Shown here in pieces: positions 1-8,827 of a stretch of DNA of 64,000 bases. The position numbers were made by a program, and so were the translations under genes. The DNA lies in assembly GCF_015773195.1 (NCBI RefSeq), contig NZ_JADWYK010000005.1:248001-312000 (forward strand), in the 5' to 3' direction. Source of the DNA: Hymenobacter guriensis. Lineage in GTDB: Bacteria > Bacteroidota > Bacteroidia > Cytophagales > Hymenobacteraceae. Under the pieces are notes generated by a model. The model did no database searches. It was not told the DNA's origin and worked only from the letters and a program-made list of their open reading frames with translations. Each line of letters opens with the position of its first letter. Position 1 is the stretch's first letter.

Positions 1-100
1 GGGCCACCTGCGCCGCCACCTGAATGGCGTAGTTCAGCGTAGGCGCGTTGCCGATGATGCCGAAGCGCTGTTTGATACTCTGTATTTCGGAAGGTGTCAA
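1..100 (-). CDS. Sigma-54-dependent regulator, N-terminus only (partial)
   Basis: The gene runs off the left edge, and 33 codons are visible on the minus strand. The reading MTPSEIQSIKQRFGIIGN followed by an alanine- and valine-rich stretch looks like the extreme N-terminus of the short AAA+ sigma-54-dependent activators that often follow miaB in Cytophagales. An in-frame TAA lies about 45 bases upstream of the chosen TTG, and no ATG is available between them, so TTG at 98-100 is the best start. It is co-directional with miaB, about 140 bases downstream of the miaB stop. The identification is from recall of this family; the AAA+ domain lies outside the window. Confidence 0.5.
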   Translation of the reverse strand, partial: MTPSEIQSIKQRFGIIGNAPTLNYAIQVAAQVA

Positions 101-238
101 GTCGGGGTGGGTTTTCGTGGGGAAGACGAAAAACGGAGCGTTTTATTTGAAGCAGCCACGAAGAACACCATGAGCTTAAGGACAGCAAATCGGCTCTGAG
201 TGCTAGATGTGGTTTGTTCTAAGCAGGCTAACAGTGTC

Positions 239-1699
239 TTAGATAATTTCCCCGAGCAGCGCGGCGCCGGTGGTAGTAGTTACCAGCACGTTCACGTAGT
301 CGCCTTTTTGGGCGGTGCCTTTGGGGAAGATGACCACCTGGTTCTGGCTGTTGCGGCCGCTCAACTGCTCCTCCGAGCGTTTCGAACGACCTTCCACCAG
401 CACCTGATGCACGCGGCCCACCATGCGGGCGTAGCGGGCCCGGGCGTGCAACTGCTGTCGGTCAATGACTTCCTGCAGGCGACGCTTCTTCACGTCCAGG
501 GGAATGTCGTCTTCCAGCTTGCGGGCAGCCAGGGTGCCGGGGCGCTCGGAGTAGAAGAAGTTGTAGCCCATGTCGTACTGCACGAAATCAATCAAGCTCA
601 GCGTGTCCTGGTGCTCTTCCTCGGTTTCGGAGCAGAAACCCGAAATCATGTCGGTGCTGATGGCGCAGTCTTCGCCCAGAATGCGGCGGATGGCCAGCAC
701 CCGTTCCTCGTACCACGGCCGGTCGTAGGTGCGGTTCATCAGCTTGAGCACGCGCGAGTTGCCGCTCTGAGCCGGCAGGTGAATGTACTTGCAGATGTTG
801 TCGTAGCGCGCCATGGTGTGCAGCACCTCGTCGGTAATGTCCTTCGGATGGGAGGTGGAGAAGCGCACCCGCAACAGGGGGCTGATGAGGGCCACGCGCT
901 CCAGCAGCTGGGCGAAGTTCACGAACTCCAGCCCATCCTCCGAGGCCCATTTGTAAGAGTCCACGTTCTGGCCCAGCAAGGTTACTTCCTTGTAGCCCTG
1001 AGCCACCAGGTCGCGGGCTTCCTGCACAATGCTGTGCGCGTCGCGGCTCCGCTCGCGGCCCCGGGTGAAGGGGACCACGCAGAAGGAGCACATGTTGTCG
1101 CAGCCGCGCATGATGCTGATGAAGGCCGTGATGCCGTTGGAGTTCAGGCGCACCGGGGTGATGTCGGCGTAGGTTTCTTCGCGGCTCAACAGCACGTTTA
1201 CGGCCTTCTGGCCGCCATCTACCTGCTGAATGAGCTGGGGCAGGTCGCGGTAAGCGTCGGGGCCCACCACCAAATCCACCAGCTTTTCTTCTTCCAGAAA
1301 CTTGCTTTTCAGACGCTCGGCCATGCAGCCCAGCACCCCCACCAGCAGGCCGGGGTTGCGCTTTTTGTGGCTGTTGATCTGGGAAAGGCGCATGCGCACG
1401 GTCTGCTCGGCCTTCTCCCGGATGGAGCAGGTATTCAGCAGCACCAGGTCGGCTCCCTCAAGCTGGTCAGTGGTATCGAAGCCTTCGTTGAAGAGGATGC
1501 TCGACACGATTTCCGAGTCGGAAAAGTTCATCTGGCAGCCGTAGCTCTCAATGTAGAGCTTGCGGGTGCGGCCGGTGCGGGTAGCGGCCTGCACGCGCAC
1601 AGCGCCCGAGGGCTCATGCGCGTGCGTGGTGGCGTCCACGGCGGGCGTGGGCAAGGTGGGCGTATCGAGAAAATCGAGCGTAATCAGCGGTTGGGACAT
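239..1699 (-). CDS. miaB: tRNA-2-methylthio-N6-dimethylallyladenosine synthase MiaB
   Basis: MiaB is a radical-SAM methylthiotransferase that converts i6A37 to ms2i6A37 in tRNAs reading UNN codons. The 486-residue protein has an N-terminal UPF0004 domain with the three Fe-S cysteines at about C55 (YGCQMNF), C91 (NTCSIRE) and C125 (GCMAERL). The radical-SAM motif is [11 protein letters not shown] (C200, C204, C207), and a TRAM-like domain fills the last 60 residues. The first 40 residues are a variable, low-complexity extension. A -7 box lies 46 bases upstream of the ATG. MiaE, which hydroxylates the product, is encoded at 10829-11470, so the whole ms2io6A branch is present in the window. Confidence 0.95.
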   Translation of the reverse strand: MSQPLITLDFLDTPTLPTPAVDATTHAHEPSGAVRVQAATRTGRTRKLYIESYGCQMNFSDSEIVSSILFNEGFDTTDQLEGADLVLLNTCSIREKAEQTVRMRLSQINSHKKRNPGLLVGVLGCMAERLKSKFLEEEKLVDLVVGPDAYRDLPQLIQQVDGGQKAVNVLLSREETYADITPVRLNSNGITAFISIMRGCDNMCSFCVVPFTRGRERSRDAHSIVQEARDLVAQGYKEVTLLGQNVDSYKWASEDGLEFVNFAQLLERVALISPLLRVRFSTSHPKDITDEVLHTMARYDNICKYIHLPAQSGNSRVLKLMNRTYDRPWYEERVLAIRRILGEDCAISTDMISGFCSETEEEHQDTLSLIDFVQYDMGYNFFYSERPGTLAARKLEDDIPLDVKKRRLQEVIDRQQLHARARYARMVGRVHQVLVEGRSKRSEEQLSGRNSQNQVVIFPKGTAQKGDYVNVLVTTTTGAALLGEII

Positions 1700-1744
1700 G
1701 GAAAAAGCCTTTTGCAGGCGGCAGCTTCACAGTTCAGAGAACGG

Positions 1745-1752
1745 CAAAGATA
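1745..1752 (-). promoter_or_regulatory. TAnnTTTG -7 box upstream of miaB
   Basis: The minus strand reads TATCTTTG, an exact match to the Bacteroidetes sigma-ABfr-type -7 consensus TAnnTTTG. It gives a leader of roughly 40 bases before the miaB ATG. No convincing -33 TTG was found. Confidence 0.5.
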
Positions 1753-1793
1753 ACCTTTCGGGACGAAAATGACAGAATGGCAGGGGCGGTGAG

Positions 1794-1882
1794 TTAGTGA
1801 ATTAGTGAATTAGTGAGTTTGACGTTCTGGCGGCGCCACTTGCGCAAGCCGAGCAGTTGGAACGTCAAACTCACTAATTCAC
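1794..1882. repeat. Tandem TTAGTGAA units with a 23-bp inverted repeat
   Basis: Positions 1794-1817 hold three near-copies of TTAGTGAA. Positions 1805-1827 and 1860-1882 form a perfect 23-bp inverted repeat (arm begins GTGAATTAGTGAG) around a 32-base spacer. The right arm includes the last codon and the stop of pabB, so the repeat supplies the pabB terminus. On RNA it would form a strong hairpin and may act as the pabB transcript end. Confidence 0.8.
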
Positions 1883-3147
1883 CATTTCACCTTCAGTACC
1901 TCTAGCAGGGCGCGGGCTTTGAGCAGGCACTCTTCGTATTCGCGCTCCGGCACCGAGTCATAAGTAATAGCCGAGCCGACCTGGAAGGAAAGGTAGCCGG
2001 TGTCCGAGCGGTACTGCAGGCTGCGAATAACCACGTTGAACTCAAATTCCCCATCGGGCCAGACGTAGCCGATACTGCCGCTGTAGAGGCCGCGTCGGGT
2101 GCGCTCATACTGCTCAATCAGCTGCATGGCCCGGATTTTCGGGGCACCGGTCATGGAGCCCATCGGGAAGGTCGCGCGCAGCACATCCACCATATCCACG
2201 TCGGGCCGCAGCTCGGCCTGCACGGTCGATATCATCTGCCAGACGTGGCGGAAAGGGTAGAGGCCAAACAACTCGGGTACCTGCACGGTGCCGGTGCGGG
2301 CTACGCGGGCCAGGTCGTTGCGCACCAGGTCCACAATCATCAGGTTTTCGGCTTGCTCTTTCTCGTCAGCTCGCAGCGTCTGGCGCAGCTGTTCGTCTTC
2401 CGCGGGCGTAGTGCCGCGTCGGATGGTGCCTTTGATGGGCTGGGTGAGAATAGTAGTCCCACGTCGAGCCAGAAACCGCTCGGGTGAGGCGCACAGCAGG
2501 TAGTGGTCGTGGTGGCGGAAGAAGCCGGCAAACGGGGCGGGGGAGGCCGCGTTCAGCTGCAGAAATACATCCACCGGGTCCAGACTGACGTTTTCGGCGT
2601 AGAACTCCTGGCACAGATTCAGCTCGTACACCTCGCCATTAAGAATGTCCTCCCGAATAGCTTCCACGGCCGCCAGGTAATCGGCCTTGGGCATCCGAGG
2701 CGTCAGAGCAGGCACGGCCGGGGGCATTGGCGGCGGCACAGCCGTGGCCAGGATAGCGTCGAGCACGCCAGTTATCTGACCATAGATTTCCAGCACATCA
2801 CGCCGCCAATACAGCCAGGTTTGCGGGTAGAAAAAATGCAGTGCCGGCCAATCCAGCCCCGAGACGTTGGCACTGTGCAGCTGCTCTATCTCATTTTTTA
2901 GCTCATACGTGAGGAAGCCCATGCGCGGGGTGGCATCCACGGGGCGCGGCCGCCTCTGGCGCAGCTCGGCCAGGGTGCGGGGGGCGTTGGGCGCGTTGTC
3001 GGCTACACCCAGCAGCTGGTCGAAAGGCCCGTTGGGGTACTCCAGCCCGTTCGGCTCGAAGTAGGCGCAGTGCGCGAAGCCGGCGGCCCAGCGCAGGGCA
3101 CGGGCCAGGAAGTCGGGCGGAAGGGAAGCAAGCGGAACGGTAAGCAC
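1879..3147 (-). CDS. pabB: Aminodeoxychorismate synthase component I (PabB-like)
   Basis: This is a chorismate-binding enzyme of about 422 residues, expected to make 4-amino-4-deoxychorismate for folate synthesis with a PabA amidotransferase encoded elsewhere. Family motifs are clear: GEVYELNLCQEF, PIKGTIRRG, DLVRNDLARV and GSMTGAPKIRAM. The lysine in PIKGT is the PabB signature, where TrpE has PIAGT. The open frame extends to 3276, but that extension is proline-rich low complexity. A GTG at 3147 lies five bases downstream of a TACTTTTG box, so I take GTG as the start and the mRNA as almost leaderless. Stop codon and last residues lie within the 1860-1882 repeat arm. It could be annotated as anthranilate synthase component I family. 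Confidence 0.85.
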   Translation of the reverse strand: MLTVPLASLPPDFLARALRWAAGFAHCAYFEPNGLEYPNGPFDQLLGVADNAPNAPRTLAELRQRRPRPVDATPRMGFLTYELKNEIEQLHSANVSGLDWPALHFFYPQTWLYWRRDVLEIYGQITGVLDAILATAVPPPMPPAVPALTPRMPKADYLAAVEAIREDILNGEVYELNLCQEFYAENVSLDPVDVFLQLNAASPAPFAGFFRHHDHYLLCASPERFLARRGTTILTQPIKGTIRRGTTPAEDEQLRQTLRADEKEQAENLMIVDLVRNDLARVARTGTVQVPELFGLYPFRHVWQMISTVQAELRPDVDMVDVLRATFPMGSMTGAPKIRAMQLIEQYERTRRGLYSGSIGYVWPDGEFEFNVVIRSLQYRSDTGYLSFQVGSAITYDSVPEREYEECLLKARALLEVLKVKW

Positions 3148-3151
3148 GGCG

Positions 3152-3159
3152 CAAAAGTA
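3152..3159 (-). promoter_or_regulatory. TAnnTTTG -7 box directly before pabB GTG start
   Basis: The minus strand reads TACTTTTG, ending five bases before the GTG at 3147. A -7 element in this place would start transcription at or within a base or two of the start codon, which implies a leaderless mRNA. Confidence 0.5.
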
Positions 3160-3329
3160 CGAGGCGGCAGGGGACGGGTGGGGCGGCGCGGGCGGTGGAT
3201 GGCTACTGGCGCGGCCGCCAGTCGGGAGACGGGCTCCTATCCGTCGGTGGGCAGACGCGCCCGCACAGTGGGCCAAGGCTGCCGCCAGGGCATTAGCGCC
3301 TCAGCATATTCTCCACATGAGCACATTCA

Positions 3330-4904
3330 TCAATCCAGCTCCTGCAGGGCAACTTTGGCTTTGGTGTCGGTGCTGTTCTTATACTCGTGCTTGGGGTAGG
3401 CCAGCACTTTCCGAAAGTAGGCGCGAGCCGTGCTTTTCTGCCCCTCGGCCTGGTACAGGTAACCCAACTGCAGGGCCGACTGGGGCGCAAAGTAGTACGG
3501 CGCGTCGCCAGCCACGGCAATAGTGCGGCGATAAAGCAGCCGGGCCGAGTCGGTGCGGCCGAGGCCCTGCCAGGCGCGGGCCCGGCGGTAGGGTGCCTCT
3601 ATCTGGTCGCGTAGGGGCGTCTGGCGGGTGGGGCGGAAGGTGTCCAGCGTGGCCAGGGCCTCGCGGTAGTAGCCACCATCAATCTGCAGGCGGGCGCGGG
3701 TAAGGGTGGCGTTCAGGGGCACGCGGCCATCGTAGAAGCGCTGGGCGTAGGTATCTTCCTCCACCACTGTACGCCCCCCAGCCCCGATCTGACGCCGGTA
3801 GCGTTCCGCTGCGGCCTTATCACCGCGCAGCCAGGCCGTCAGGTACAGCTTGAAGGCGGCATCCTTACGGTAGTGCTGGCCCTGAAACTCGCGCAGGAAC
3901 TGCAGGTTTTCGCGCTCTGAAGCCGCATACTGGCCCTGGTAGAGCAGCAGGTCGGCGGCCATGTGGTGCAGGTAGGCTACGGGCAGGTAGCCCGCGCCGG
4001 TGGGCCGGGCGCGGTAGGCTGCCAGCGCTGCCTCGGTGTGGTGCTGGCGCTTGTTGAGGCTGATAGCCAGGTAGCTGAACAGCAGGTTGTCGGGCTGCTG
4101 GATGGTCCAGGAGCTGGCCAGCTGCACGGCCTGCTCGGTTTTCTTGTAGTAGGTTTCCTCCACCAGGGCCAGCATAATGCGGGCTTCGGGCTGGAAGTCG
4201 TTGGGCTGACCGGCGGCGGCGCGCAGGTTAAGCAGGCCGGCCTCCACGGAGCCCGGCAGCCCCAGCAGCTTCAGAAACCAGCGGTAGCCCTCGGGCAGGG
4301 AGCCAATGAAAAACTGCATCATGCCCAGCGTTTTGCGGGCCGGCAGGTAGCTGGGGTAGCGGCGCACCACCTGCTGCATGCCCGCGTAGGCCTGCCGCAT
4401 GCTCCACGCCCCCTGGATTTCGTGCTGAAATGCAACCTGCGCGGCGGCCTGATGCAGGCGAATTTCGGCGGCGACGTAGGCGCGCAGCGCCGTTTGCTCG
4501 GGCGACTTTTCCAGCCGGGCCAGCCGCTCGTCCTGGGCGTCGATGAGCGGCTCGTAGCGGCGGGCATCCTGGGTAATCATCAGCTCCGTGAACTCGATGC
4601 AGTCGGCTACAAGCAGGGTGCCGGCGCTGCCGGCGGCGCGCTGCTCCTCGGGCCGCAGCAGGGCGCGGGCCGGCGCGGGGCGCAGCTTCAGCAGCTCGGC
4701 GTAGGCACGGCGGGCAGCAGGCGTCAGCTGAAAGTTGAAATCAGTTAACGGATCAAGGGCTTCAGTGGCTGGAGCCTGGCGTTCGACAACTGCCTGGCCC
4801 GCCCCGGCGGCTGGCCCGGGCAGCCACAGCACCGCCAGCAGCCCCAGGAGCAGGGGCCACCGCCGTCGGTGGAGCGTACGCAGGAGCCAGACCAAGCCAG
4901 TCAT
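3330..4904 (-). CDS. TPR-like secreted or membrane-anchored protein, function unknown
   Basis: A protein of 524 residues with an N-terminal hydrophobic segment (WPLLLGLLAVLWLPGPAAG), probably a signal peptide or anchor. The rest is helical and alanine- and leucine-rich, with several TPR-like pairs (for example RAWQGLGRTDSARLLYRR and ALQLGYLYQAEGQKSTARAY). It therefore probably acts as a periplasmic protein-interaction scaffold; no enzyme motif was seen. The frame is open to an ATG at 4925, but that codon lies inside a terminator hairpin (4912-4940), so the ATG at 4904 is preferred. I do not recognise a named family. Confidence 0.7.
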   Translation of the reverse strand: MTGLVWLLRTLHRRRWPLLLGLLAVLWLPGPAAGAGQAVVERQAPATEALDPLTDFNFQLTPAARRAYAELLKLRPAPARALLRPEEQRAAGSAGTLLVADCIEFTELMITQDARRYEPLIDAQDERLARLEKSPEQTALRAYVAAEIRLHQAAAQVAFQHEIQGAWSMRQAYAGMQQVVRRYPSYLPARKTLGMMQFFIGSLPEGYRWFLKLLGLPGSVEAGLLNLRAAAGQPNDFQPEARIMLALVEETYYKKTEQAVQLASSWTIQQPDNLLFSYLAISLNKRQHHTEAALAAYRARPTGAGYLPVAYLHHMAADLLLYQGQYAASERENLQFLREFQGQHYRKDAAFKLYLTAWLRGDKAAAERYRRQIGAGGRTVVEEDTYAQRFYDGRVPLNATLTRARLQIDGGYYREALATLDTFRPTRQTPLRDQIEAPYRRARAWQGLGRTDSARLLYRRTIAVAGDAPYYFAPQSALQLGYLYQAEGQKSTARAYFRKVLAYPKHEYKNSTDTKAKVALQELD

Positions 4905-4911
4905 ACAAGAA

Positions 4912-4940
4912 AAAAGGAACGGCACGGGGCCGTTCCTTTT
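4912..4940 (-). terminator. Rho-independent terminator after the zinc-ribbon gene
   Basis: A 12-bp perfect stem (AAAAGGAACGGC and its complement) around the loop ACGGG, with T-runs on either strand. It lies after the minus-strand gene ending at 5020 and only 8 bases before the ATG at 4904, so it could also act in the leader of the TPR gene. Confidence 0.8.
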
Positions 4941-4954
4941 AAGAGTTTGATAAG

Positions 4955-5001
4955 GTGACAGGTAACACGTCCGATAGAATACGTTGCGTGTTACCTGTCA
5001 C
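4955..5001. repeat. 15-bp inverted repeat GTGACAGGTAACACG
   Basis: Arms 4955-4969 and 4987-5001 are perfect complements around a 17-base loop. The TTACCTGT core resembles the CCTGTTA heptamer array at 11661. It sits directly downstream of the zinc-ribbon gene stop. Confidence 0.75.
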
Positions 5002-5019
5002 TTAGTGCTTTTTACCAAG

Positions 5020-5769
5020 CTATGCAATACGGGCTTCCACATCAGCCAGCACGCGGCCGCAGTGCTCACACACAATGATTTTCTTGTGGGCGATGATGTC
5101 GGCCTGGCGCTGGGGGGGCACCGTGTTGAAGCAGCCACCGCAGGCATCACGCTTCACCGTCACCACGGCCAGGCCGTTGCGCACGTTGCCACGGATACGG
5201 GTGTAGGCTGTCAGCAGGCGCTCTTCTACGGGCTTGGCAGCGCCTTCGCGCTCATCCATGAGCTTTTTCTCGTCGGCTTCGCTTTCGCCCACGATGGTGT
5301 CCAGCTCTACTTTCTTGTTGTCGAGGTCTTTCTTACGCTCTTCCAGGCGCTGCTTGGTGCCGGCAATGTCCTGGATTTTCTGCTCGATGTGGTACTGGGC
5401 TTCCTTGATTTTCTTGTCGGAAATCTGGATTTCCAGGCGCTGCAGCTCGATTTCCTTGGCAATGGCCTCGTACTCACGGTTGTTGCGCACGTTCTGCTGC
5501 TGGTCCTCATACTTCTTGATGAGGCCTTCGGCGTCCTTGGCGTTCTGCTTGCGCTGCTTGATCTGCTCGTTGAGGCCAGCAATTTCCTCATCAAACTTGC
5601 TCACGCGCACCTCGTAGCCCGCAATTTCGTCCTCTAGGTCACGCACCTCTTCGGGTAGGTCACCCCGCACGCGCCGGATTTCATCAAGCTGCGAATCGAT
5701 GCGCTGCAGGTTCAGGAGGGCTTCCAGCTTACTGGCAACCGGGGTTTCCGCGGAGGGGTTAGCAATCAT
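5020..5769 (-). CDS. C4-type zinc-ribbon, coiled-coil protein (zf-RING_7 family)
   Basis: A 249-residue protein with a long charged coiled-coil hairpin (about residues 20-190) followed by a C-terminal zinc ribbon with CGGC and CEHC pairs. This is the architecture of the zf-RING_7/DUF164 family, whose members are thought to bind nucleic acid or act as adaptors; the exact role is not known. The ATG at 5769 is preferred over 5799 because it leaves only an 11-base overlap with the upstream Nif3-like gene, a sign of translational coupling. The pairing of this family with a Nif3 homologue recurs in Bacteroidetes. A terminator follows at 4912-4940. Confidence 0.85.
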   Translation of the reverse strand: MIANPSAETPVASKLEALLNLQRIDSQLDEIRRVRGDLPEEVRDLEDEIAGYEVRVSKFDEEIAGLNEQIKQRKQNAKDAEGLIKKYEDQQQNVRNNREYEAIAKEIELQRLEIQISDKKIKEAQYHIEQKIQDIAGTKQRLEERKKDLDNKKVELDTIVGESEADEKKLMDEREGAAKPVEERLLTAYTRIRGNVRNGLAVVTVKRDACGGCFNTVPPQRQADIIAHKKIIVCEHCGRVLADVEARIA

Positions 5770-6859
5770 AACGGACAGGGTTGGTGAGGGTCTCAGCAAT
5801 TAAGACCGCAAAAGTACTCCCAAAGTTGCCCATAAGCAAATCCCGGAAGATTTCCCCGGTAAACTGCTCGCTCTCGAAATGACCCACGTCGCAGAGCATC
5901 AGCCGGCCTTCGGCCCCAAAGTATTCGTGGTATTTCAGGTCGCCCGTCACGTAGGCATCGGCTCCGGCAGCGCGGGCTTTGCCAATAAGGAAAGCACCCG
6001 CGCCGCCGCACAGCGCCACTTTTTGAATGGGCTGATCGAAATCGGTGTGCTTAACCACGGGCACGCCCAGGGCTGCTTTCAGGCGCTGCCGGAACTCAGC
6101 CGGGCCCAGCGGCTCCGGCAACTCGCCCACCATGCCCGCGCCCACGTCCTGATGCACGTTTTCGAGCTTCACGATTTCGTAGGCCACTTCCTCGTAGGGG
6201 TGGGCGAGGCACAAGGCCTTCAGCACCGCGCCTTGCAAATGCAGTGGCAGCAGCACCTGCACCTGCTCCTCGGCTACGGCTTCCGGCTTCGTGGGCTGCC
6301 CGATAAACGGATTGGTGTCGGCGCCGGGCGTGAAGGTGCCGGTGCCGGAAGTGCGGAAGCTGCACGCCGAGTATTGGCCAATCTGCCCGGCGCCGGCTTG
6401 GTACAGAGCCTGCAGTACGGCTTCGGTGTGGGTGGGCGGCACGTAGGTGATGAGCTTGGCGAGCAAACCGGGTTTGGGGTCGAGGATACGCAGATTTTGC
6501 AGGCCCAGCTTGTCGGCCAGCTTGCGGTTCACGCCGTGTAGCACATTGTCGAGGTTGGTGTGGGCGGCGTACAGGGCAATATCGTGGCGGATGGCCAGCA
6601 GCAGCGTCTGTTCAACTTCGGTAGCCCCGGTGAGGCGCTTGAGCGGCTTGAAGATGAGCGGGTGGTGGGCTACTACCACGTTGCAGCCCCGGCGGCGGGC
6701 TTCCTCTACCACGGCCGGCGTGCAGTCCAGGGCAATGAGCACACCCCGGACCTCCATAGCCGGGTCGCCGCACTGCAGCCCGGCGTTGTCGTAGCTTTCC
6801 TGGTAGGCCAGCGGCGCCGCTTGCTCCAGCACGCGCATGAGGGCTTGAACGGTGGGCAT
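5759..6859 (-). CDS. Nif3-like dinuclear metal-centre protein
   Basis: A 366-residue member of the Nif3/YbgI (GTP cyclohydrolase I type 2-like) family, which forms toroidal hexamers with two metals per site. Metal-site motifs are VVAHHPLIFKPLKRL in the first half, AAHTNLDN, and DVGHFESE near the C-terminus. The length fits the version with an inserted PII-like domain in the middle (about residues 140-230), which is usual in Bacteroidetes and Firmicutes; YbgI itself is about 250 residues. The biochemical role is still unsettled. It overlaps the downstream zinc-ribbon gene by 11 bases, so the two form an operon. Confidence 0.92.
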   Translation of the reverse strand: MPTVQALMRVLEQAAPLAYQESYDNAGLQCGDPAMEVRGVLIALDCTPAVVEEARRRGCNVVVAHHPLIFKPLKRLTGATEVEQTLLLAIRHDIALYAAHTNLDNVLHGVNRKLADKLGLQNLRILDPKPGLLAKLITYVPPTHTEAVLQALYQAGAGQIGQYSACSFRTSGTGTFTPGADTNPFIGQPTKPEAVAEEQVQVLLPLHLQGAVLKALCLAHPYEEVAYEIVKLENVHQDVGAGMVGELPEPLGPAEFRQRLKAALGVPVVKHTDFDQPIQKVALCGGAGAFLIGKARAAGADAYVTGDLKYHEYFGAEGRLMLCDVGHFESEQFTGEIFRDLLMGNFGSTFAVLIAETLTNPVRYDC

Positions 6860-6870
6860 TGTTTTTTAAT

Positions 6871-6906
6871 GTGGGTAATGTGAGGAATGTGGCAAATGTG
6901 GGAAAT
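6871..6906. repeat. Four imperfect 9-bp tandem units (GTGGGNAAT)
   Basis: The units GTGGGTAAT, GTGAGGAAT, GTGGCAAAT and GTGGGAAAT follow without gaps immediately upstream of the Nif3-like gene. On the minus strand the array contains CACATTTG, one base from the -7 consensus, so it may overlap that gene's promoter. Confidence 0.6.
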
Positions 6907-6985
6907 AATTGTGGGGAAAGTAGGGCCCTTTACAAGGCTGCGCACCAGGGGAGGCATTACCCACACTGCGCCCGCAGTCCGTTCA

Positions 6986-7666
6986 TCAGCTCACCCGTAC
7001 CTTACTTAGCACTTCCATGTAGCGGGCCACGTTTTCGGTGAGCTGGCGGCGCTTGTACTGCATGAGGTAGCGCGGGTGGTCCAGCACCTCGATGCGCCTG
7101 AATAGCTGCAGCTCCTCGTTGAGGCGGTGCAGGAGCAGGGCGTTGCGGCGACCCAGGCACACGGCAGCGTGGCGGGCCAGCCCTACCTCGTGCACCTGCC
7201 GCTGCAGCGCGTCGCGGATGGCGGGCAGCAGGGCGGTTTGCAGGGCGGGTGAGTCGTAGTAATTGTAGTTGAGGCCGTTTTTCAACAGCACCAGCGGGTA
7301 GAGAGAGCCCAGAAAGAAGTCCTGGAAAAACGCCGCCGGGCCGCCCAGCGCCGCCACCACTTCATACACAAACTGGCTGGATGGCTCCCGCTGCCGGGGC
7401 AACGCGTTGGCAATGCCGCACGCATCCTGGAGCGCTACCGGGTCGGTGAAGGCAATGCCGGTGCGGCCGTTACCCAGGCGGCCGGGGTTGATGCCCAGCA
7501 GTGCCACCCGGGGCTGGTCGCCGGAGTAATACTGCCGCGCAAACTGCGTAAGCAGCTCGCGCGGGGTGTTTTCCTGGTAGGGGCTAATGGCCTGCACTCC
7601 GTCGGGCAGGGGCGGGGGCAGCGGAAATTCAGTCAGAAAGGGCAGGAGCCGGTCGGCAAATGACAT
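6986..7666 (-). CDS. SMUG2-type uracil-DNA glycosylase family protein (DUF4918)
   Basis: A 226-residue protein of the uracil-DNA glycosylase superfamily, expected to remove uracil or damaged pyrimidines from DNA. The active-site stretch is LLGINPGRLGNGRTGIAFTD (about residues 65-85), matching the G-I-N-P-G motif of SMUG-like enzymes, and a conserved YPLVLLKNGLNYNYYD follows. The ATG at 7666 is the only sensible start. It is divergent from lpxK, with about 108 bases between the two starts. Substrate range is inferred from the family only. Confidence 0.85.
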   Translation of the reverse strand: MSFADRLLPFLTEFPLPPPLPDGVQAISPYQENTPRELLTQFARQYYSGDQPRVALLGINPGRLGNGRTGIAFTDPVALQDACGIANALPRQREPSSQFVYEVVAALGGPAAFFQDFFLGSLYPLVLLKNGLNYNYYDSPALQTALLPAIRDALQRQVHEVGLARHAAVCLGRRNALLLHRLNEELQLFRRIEVLDHPRYLMQYKRRQLTENVARYMEVLSKVRVS

Positions 7667-7741
7667 AGCGGGAAGGCCGGAAGCATCAGTTTTCTCTGCG
7701 CTTACGTTAGTCGGCTGCCGGGTTGGCAGCGTTTAACCCGC

Positions 7742-7749
7742 TAATTTTG
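7742..7749 (+). promoter_or_regulatory. TAnnTTTG -7 box upstream of lpxK
   Basis: TAATTTTG lies 25 bases before the lpxK ATG at 7775 and matches the Bacteroidetes -7 consensus. Confidence 0.45.
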
Positions 7750-7774
7750 CAAGCGCCATTCTGCCCGTCTTTGC

Positions 7775-8827
7775 ATGAACTCCTTCGTAACGCTCCTGCT
7801 GCTGCCTTTGAGCTGGCTCTACGCCGGCGTTATGGCGATGCGCAACTGGCTGTACGATACGGGGCTGAAAGCCAGCAGCAGCTTTCAGGCGCCCCTTATT
7901 GTCGTGGGCAACCTGCGGGTGGGCGGCACCGGCAAAACCCCGCACGTGGCCTGGGTGGTGCGCGAGCTGCAGCAGCTGGGCGAGCAGCCCGTCATTCTGA
8001 GTCGGGGCTACGGCCGCCAAACCCAGGGCTACCGCCGCGTAACTGAAAAGGAAACCGCTGCTACCGTGGGCGACGAGCCCCTGCAGCACTGGCAGGATTT
8101 TGCGGGCGCCGTGCCTGTGGCCGTGGCCGAAGACCGCCGCCTGGGCATCCGGCACCTGCTGGCCGAAACCACCGCCACGTCCGTGGTGCTTGATGATGCC
8201 TACCAGCACCGCCGCGTGCGGCCTACGCTGGGTATTCTGCTCACGGAGCACAAGCGGCCTTTCTACGAGGATTGGGTGCTGCCCGCCGGGCGCCTGCGCG
8301 AGAGCCGGGGTGGGGCCCGCCGCGCCGATGTCATCATCGTCACGAAGTGCCCCGCCGAATTGCCCGCCGCCGAGCAGGCGGAAATCCGGCAACGCATCGG
8401 GTGCTACAGCCGGCCGGGCGCGCCGGTGCTGTTCTCCAGCTATACCTACGGGGCACCCGTGGCGGTAGGCGCGGCGGCCGCGCCGGCCAGCCTGGCTGGC
8501 GTGCTGCTGACGGGCATTGCCCAACCCGGGCCACTGCGCGAGTACCTGACGCAGGCCGGCTACGCGCTGGCGCACCACGCCGCCTTTGCCGACCACCACG
8601 CTTTCACCGAGGCCGAAATTCGGGCGGTAGTGGCCCAACTCCCGCCCGGAGGCAGCATCTTTACCACGCAAAAGGACGCCATGCGCCTGCGCGAGCCGGC
8701 CCTGCAAGCCGCGCTGGCGGGCGTACCGGTGTTTTTTATTCCCATTGAAGTCCGGCTGCTGGGGGATGGTGCCCACCAGCTTCGGCAGTTTCTGATGTCT
8801 TCCTTTCAGCCCCACGCTGTTGTCTGA
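7775..8827 (+). CDS. lpxK: Tetraacyldisaccharide 4'-kinase LpxK
   Basis: LpxK phosphorylates the 4' position of the lipid A disaccharide at the inner membrane. The 350-residue protein has the short N-terminal hydrophobic segment typical of the family, then the P-loop GNLRVGGTGKTPHVAW (about residues 48-63) and the catalytic-region motifs VVLDDAYQHRRV and LPAGRLRE. Length is normal. It overlaps the putative porin gene downstream by 8 bases, so the two outer-membrane genes are probably co-transcribed. Confidence 0.95.
   Translation: MNSFVTLLLLPLSWLYAGVMAMRNWLYDTGLKASSSFQAPLIVVGNLRVGGTGKTPHVAWVVRELQQLGEQPVILSRGYGRQTQGYRRVTEKETAATVGDEPLQHWQDFAGAVPVAVAEDRRLGIRHLLAETTATSVVLDDAYQHRRVRPTLGILLTEHKRPFYEDWVLPAGRLRESRGGARRADVIIVTKCPAELPAAEQAEIRQRIGCYSRPGAPVLFSSYTYGAPVAVGAAAAPASLAGVLLTGIAQPGPLREYLTQAGYALAHHAAFADHHAFTEAEIRAVVAQLPPGGSIFTTQKDAMRLREPALQAALAGVPVFFIPIEVRLLGDGAHQLRQFLMSSFQPHAVV

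Noticed and set aside
200..1753. Long plus-strand open frame of 517 codons opposite miaB
   Set aside because: It mirrors miaB, has histidine- and valine-rich shadow composition and no domain; miaB has full motif support.
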